A DNA stretch of 64,000 nt from positions 124,001-188,000 of the forward strand of contig NZ_CACTIA010000003.1 in the NCBI RefSeq assembly GCF_902712915.1, given 5' to 3'. The stretch's first letter is position 1. Every line of letters begins with the position of its first letter. Positions 61,771 through 64,000 of the stretch are shown here, piece after piece. The translations under genes were made by a program, and so were the position numbers. The notes under the pieces are model-generated. The model saw nothing but the letters and a program-made list of their open reading frames with translations. It was not told where the DNA came from and did no database searches. This DNA is from Acidiphilium sp. C61. GTDB taxonomy: Bacteria; Pseudomonadota; Alphaproteobacteria; Acetobacterales; Acetobacteraceae.

Positions 61771-62146
61771 TTAGGATTCCCATGGCACGGATTGCGTGAT
61801 TCATGGGGAGCCAGCTTTGATGGAGGCTGGCGATGGACGAGGACTGGCAGGGAGATCTGGAGCGGTGGCTTGCCCCTTATCTGAAAGGTCTGGGCAACAA
61901 GACGCGACGACGGATGTGCCCGGCTTATATCGCCGGCTTGATCGGGCCGGGTGATCGCAAAAGCATCCAGCCCATGGCGGCCCGGTCGGACGCCATTTCC
62001 TATGACCGGCTGCATCATTTCATCGGGGCTGGTCTGTGGGACAGCGCGCCACTGGAAGCGACCTTGTGGGACCAAGCGGATAAATTGGTTGGTGGCAATG
62101 AAGCCTGGCTGATCATCGACGACACCGCCTTGCCCAAGAAGGGTAA

Positions 62147-63076
62147 GAGTCCATTTCGAATCGGATTATTAACGAGCCAATCTGCGTAGCAGGAGAATGC
62201 TGGACGCGGCGTAGAGGAAGGCCTCGACACTCTCGATAGTGGCTTCGAAATCCTTTGCCAGCCGCCTGTTGCGATTGATCCAGGCGAAGAACCGTTCGAC
62301 GACCCAGCGTCGAGCGATGACGGCGAAGCCGACCTGGTTGTTGGCCTTGCGCACCACCTCGATGCGGATCGGGCTGGCGTCGGCGACACGGGGCCCGGCA
62401 TAGCCGCCATCTGCGTAGCCCAGCGCCACAAACGGCCAACTCGCACGCGACGCACGGAGCAGCGGTCCAGCCCCGTCACGATCCTGGATGGCCGCCGAAT
62501 GGGCCTGCAGCTTGAGCGCCCGGCCGTCGGTATCGACCATGGCGTGCCGCTTGCGCCCCTTGATCTTCTTTCCAGCATCGTACCCCCGCGTGCCGCCACT
62601 CTCTGTCGTCTTGACGCTTTGACTGTCGATCACGGCCGCCGTCGGACTGGCCTCGCGACCCACCCTCTCGCGGTCGCGCATCACCAGATGGTGGTTGATC
62701 CGCTCCCAGGTGCCGTCGTCGCGGAACCGGGCAAACCAGCGATACGCCGTGGGCCACGGCGGAAAGTCCTTCGGCAGCAGGCTCCAGGCAATCCCACCAC
62801 GCAAGACGTAGAAGATCGCGTTGACAATCTCGCGCATCTCCCACTTCCGATGCCGGCCGCATGGGCTCGGCGCGGGCAGGAACGGCGACAGGAGCAACCA
62901 CTCCGCGTCGGTCACGTCACTTCCATAGCGCAGTCCGGTGCGGCTATGCTGCGCACGGGTGGTTGGCGTCCACATGGTGTCTCCGGCAAGGCTTCGAACA
63001 CCTGCCCGGAATCACATTTGGCCCAACCATCCAACCCCTCATCAAAAACGTTCCGACCCCATTCCGAAATGGCCTC
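62147..63076 (-). mobile_element. IS5-family (IS1031-like) insertion sequence, copy B, 930 bp
   Basis: Same boundaries as copy A (12401-13330), flanked by TAA (62144-62146 and 63077-63079). Inserted in the IS701-like transposase gene. Only one base difference from copy A was noticed (62863). Confidence 0.93.
62169..62975 (-). CDS. IS5-family transposase (IS1031 group), copy B
   Basis: 268 aa, identical to the copy at 12423-13229 except Pro instead of Arg in LPAPSPCGRHRKWEMREIVN. All DDE signatures (VIDSQSVKTTESGG, GYADGGYAG, VERFFAWINRNRRLAKDFE) are intact. The substitution lies in the N-terminal domain between the first helix and the RHRK segment. It may or may not affect activity. Confidence 0.93.
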   Translation of the reverse strand: MWTPTTRAQHSRTGLRYGSDVTDAEWLLLSPFLPAPSPCGRHRKWEMREIVNAIFYVLRGGIAWSLLPKDFPPWPTAYRWFARFRDDGTWERINHHLVMRDRERVGREASPTAAVIDSQSVKTTESGGTRGYDAGKKIKGRKRHAMVDTDGRALKLQAHSAAIQDRDGAGPLLRASRASWPFVALGYADGGYAGPRVADASPIRIEVVRKANNQVGFAVIARRWVVERFFAWINRNRRLAKDFEATIESVEAFLYAASSILLLRRLAR

Positions 63077-64000
63077 TAAGGCCTCGGTTGGCGTCGCGCC
63101 GCAATATGCTACGGCGCTCGGCAAGAATGCCAACTGTCAGACGCTGGTGTCGGTGACGCTGGCTTCGGGCGCAGTTCCGCTCATGCTGAGCTTGCGGTTA
63201 TTTCTGCCGGAAAGCTGGACGAGCGATATCGCGCGCATGGACAAGGCGGGCGTGCCTGCCTGTTTCCAGGAATACCGCACAAAGCCCGAGATCGCGATCG
63301 AGGAGATCGATCGCGTCATCGCTGCCGGCGTGCGCTTCGGCTGTGTGCTGGCCGATGCCGGTTACGGGCTGTCGGCTCCGTTCCGGCAGGCGCTGAGTAC
63401 ACGCGGCCTTTGCTGGGCTGTCGGCATCCCCCGGCACCAGAAGGTCTATCCGGCGGATGTGCAGCTGATCTTCCCGGTCGCAGGCCGCGGTCGCCCACGG
63501 GTGCGTCATGTGCCCGACGTCAAATCCATGGCGGCACAAGCGATGCTCGAAGGCGCGAAGTGGCGGCAGCTCGGTTGGCGCAAGGGAACAAAGGGGCGTC
63601 TGACAGCCCGCTTTGCCGCCATGAGGGTACGCATTGCTGATGGCGCGCCCCAGCGAATCGGTTCTGCCGGTGCCCAGCACATGCCGGGAGAGGAAGCCTG
63701 GCTGGTGGGTGAGCATCGCTCGAATGGCGAACGAAAATACTATCTCTCGAACCTGCCTGCCGACACCCCGATCAGAGCTCTGGCTGGCGCCATCAAGGCG
63801 CGCTGGATCTGCGAGCAGGCCCATCAGCAACTCAAAGAGGAACTCGGCTTGGACCACTTCGAGGGCCGATCCTGGACTGGCCTCCACCGCCATGCCCTGA
63901 TGACGATGATGGCCTACGCCTTCTTGCAATCCCGAAGGCTCGCTCAGGCGGGACGGAAAAAAAAGAGTCCCCGGTCCGCCTCCCCAACCCACCCTGCCAG

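Larger units (their letters stand above)
61833..64000 (+). pseudogene. IS701-like transposase interrupted by IS1031-like copy B (runs off the window)
   Basis: ATG at 61833 with GGAGG 8 nt upstream: MDEDWQGDLERWLAPYLKGL, GPGDRKSIQPMAARSDAISY, YDRLHHFIGAGLWDSAPLEA, EAWLIIDDTALPKKGK. Here the 930-bp element intrudes (62147-63076, duplication TAA). Removing it joins PKKGK directly to ASVGVAPQYATALGKNANCQ, the exact IS701 continuation. The gene then reads GCVLADAGYGLSAPFRQALS (second Asp), IKARWICEQAHQQLKEELGL and DHFEGRSWTGLHRHALMTMM (Glu region) to the window end, still in frame. Disrupted only by the insertion. Confidence 0.88.

Overview
The window reads as a high-GC alphaproteobacterial replicon. 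The gene content (a NdvB-type cyclic beta-glucan synthase, alphaproteobacterial-style cyclopropane synthase, RHE_PE00001/DUF1612 protein, DUF3018-type MazE, and IS1031-, IS256-, IS110- and ISBst12-like elements) fits an acidophilic or plant/soil lineage such as Acetobacteraceae or a relative. That placement is inference; there is no rRNA, tRNA or housekeeping marker here. The density of insertion sequences plus three toxin-antitoxin modules suggests a large plasmid or a genomic island.

Layout. 1-2519: a minus-strand operon SDR dehydrogenase - GMC oxidoreductase - GH39 glycosidase (cut by the window edge). 2520-3760: decayed IS1380 and other remnants. 3761-12289: one 2842-codon cyclic beta-1,2-glucan synthase. 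12290-13970: nested IS5-family debris containing an intact 930-bp IS1031-like element. 14035-21888: chromosome-like minus-strand genes (cyclopropane fatty acid synthase, AI-2E-type membrane protein, PHB-depolymerase-like esterase, CsbD, XRE regulator, three small exported or lipoproteins), with IS remnants at 15.4-16.2 kb. 22139-28690: IS-rich stretch (ISAs1, IS256, IS6, with IS630, IS110, IS5 and IS1634 remnants). 28694-36740: an accessory islet with a ParE-like TA pair, a Pro-rich exported protein, a RHE_PE00001 protein, a WGR protein, a 2OG-Fe(II) oxygenase fused to a long helical region, a VapBC-like pair, and MazE with a frameshifted MazF. The islet lies between two inverted, nearly identical 1381-bp IS256 copies. 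38199-40542: GntR remnant and an IS110 element. 40987-45324: a 1445-aa CheB-CheR-PAS-kinase-REC-REC-LuxR fusion. 45437-53815: truncated ISAs1, a membrane protein, EAL and IS6 scraps, and a 5.8-kb complex of two IS21 elements plus IS110 between perfect 35-bp inverted ends. 54020-59006: nhaA split by an IS66-type element that itself carries an IS1634 element. 59197-60754: tiny membrane/lipoprotein genes and a decayed paralogue. 61480-64000: IS5 remnant and an IS701-like transposase interrupted by the second 930-bp IS1031-like copy.

The best-supported new observations are the nested insertions whose target duplications let the interrupted genes be reconstructed (nhaA, IS701, IS5). Next are the single-chain chemotaxis/histidine-kinase/FixJ-like fusion, the IS256-bounded toxin-antitoxin islet holding an uncharacterised WGR/2OG-oxygenase/RHE_PE00001 cluster, the homopolymer frameshifts in mazF and the ISAs1 transposase, and a decayed duplicate of a 59-aa membrane peptide. 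No CRISPR array, rRNA or tRNA was recognised.
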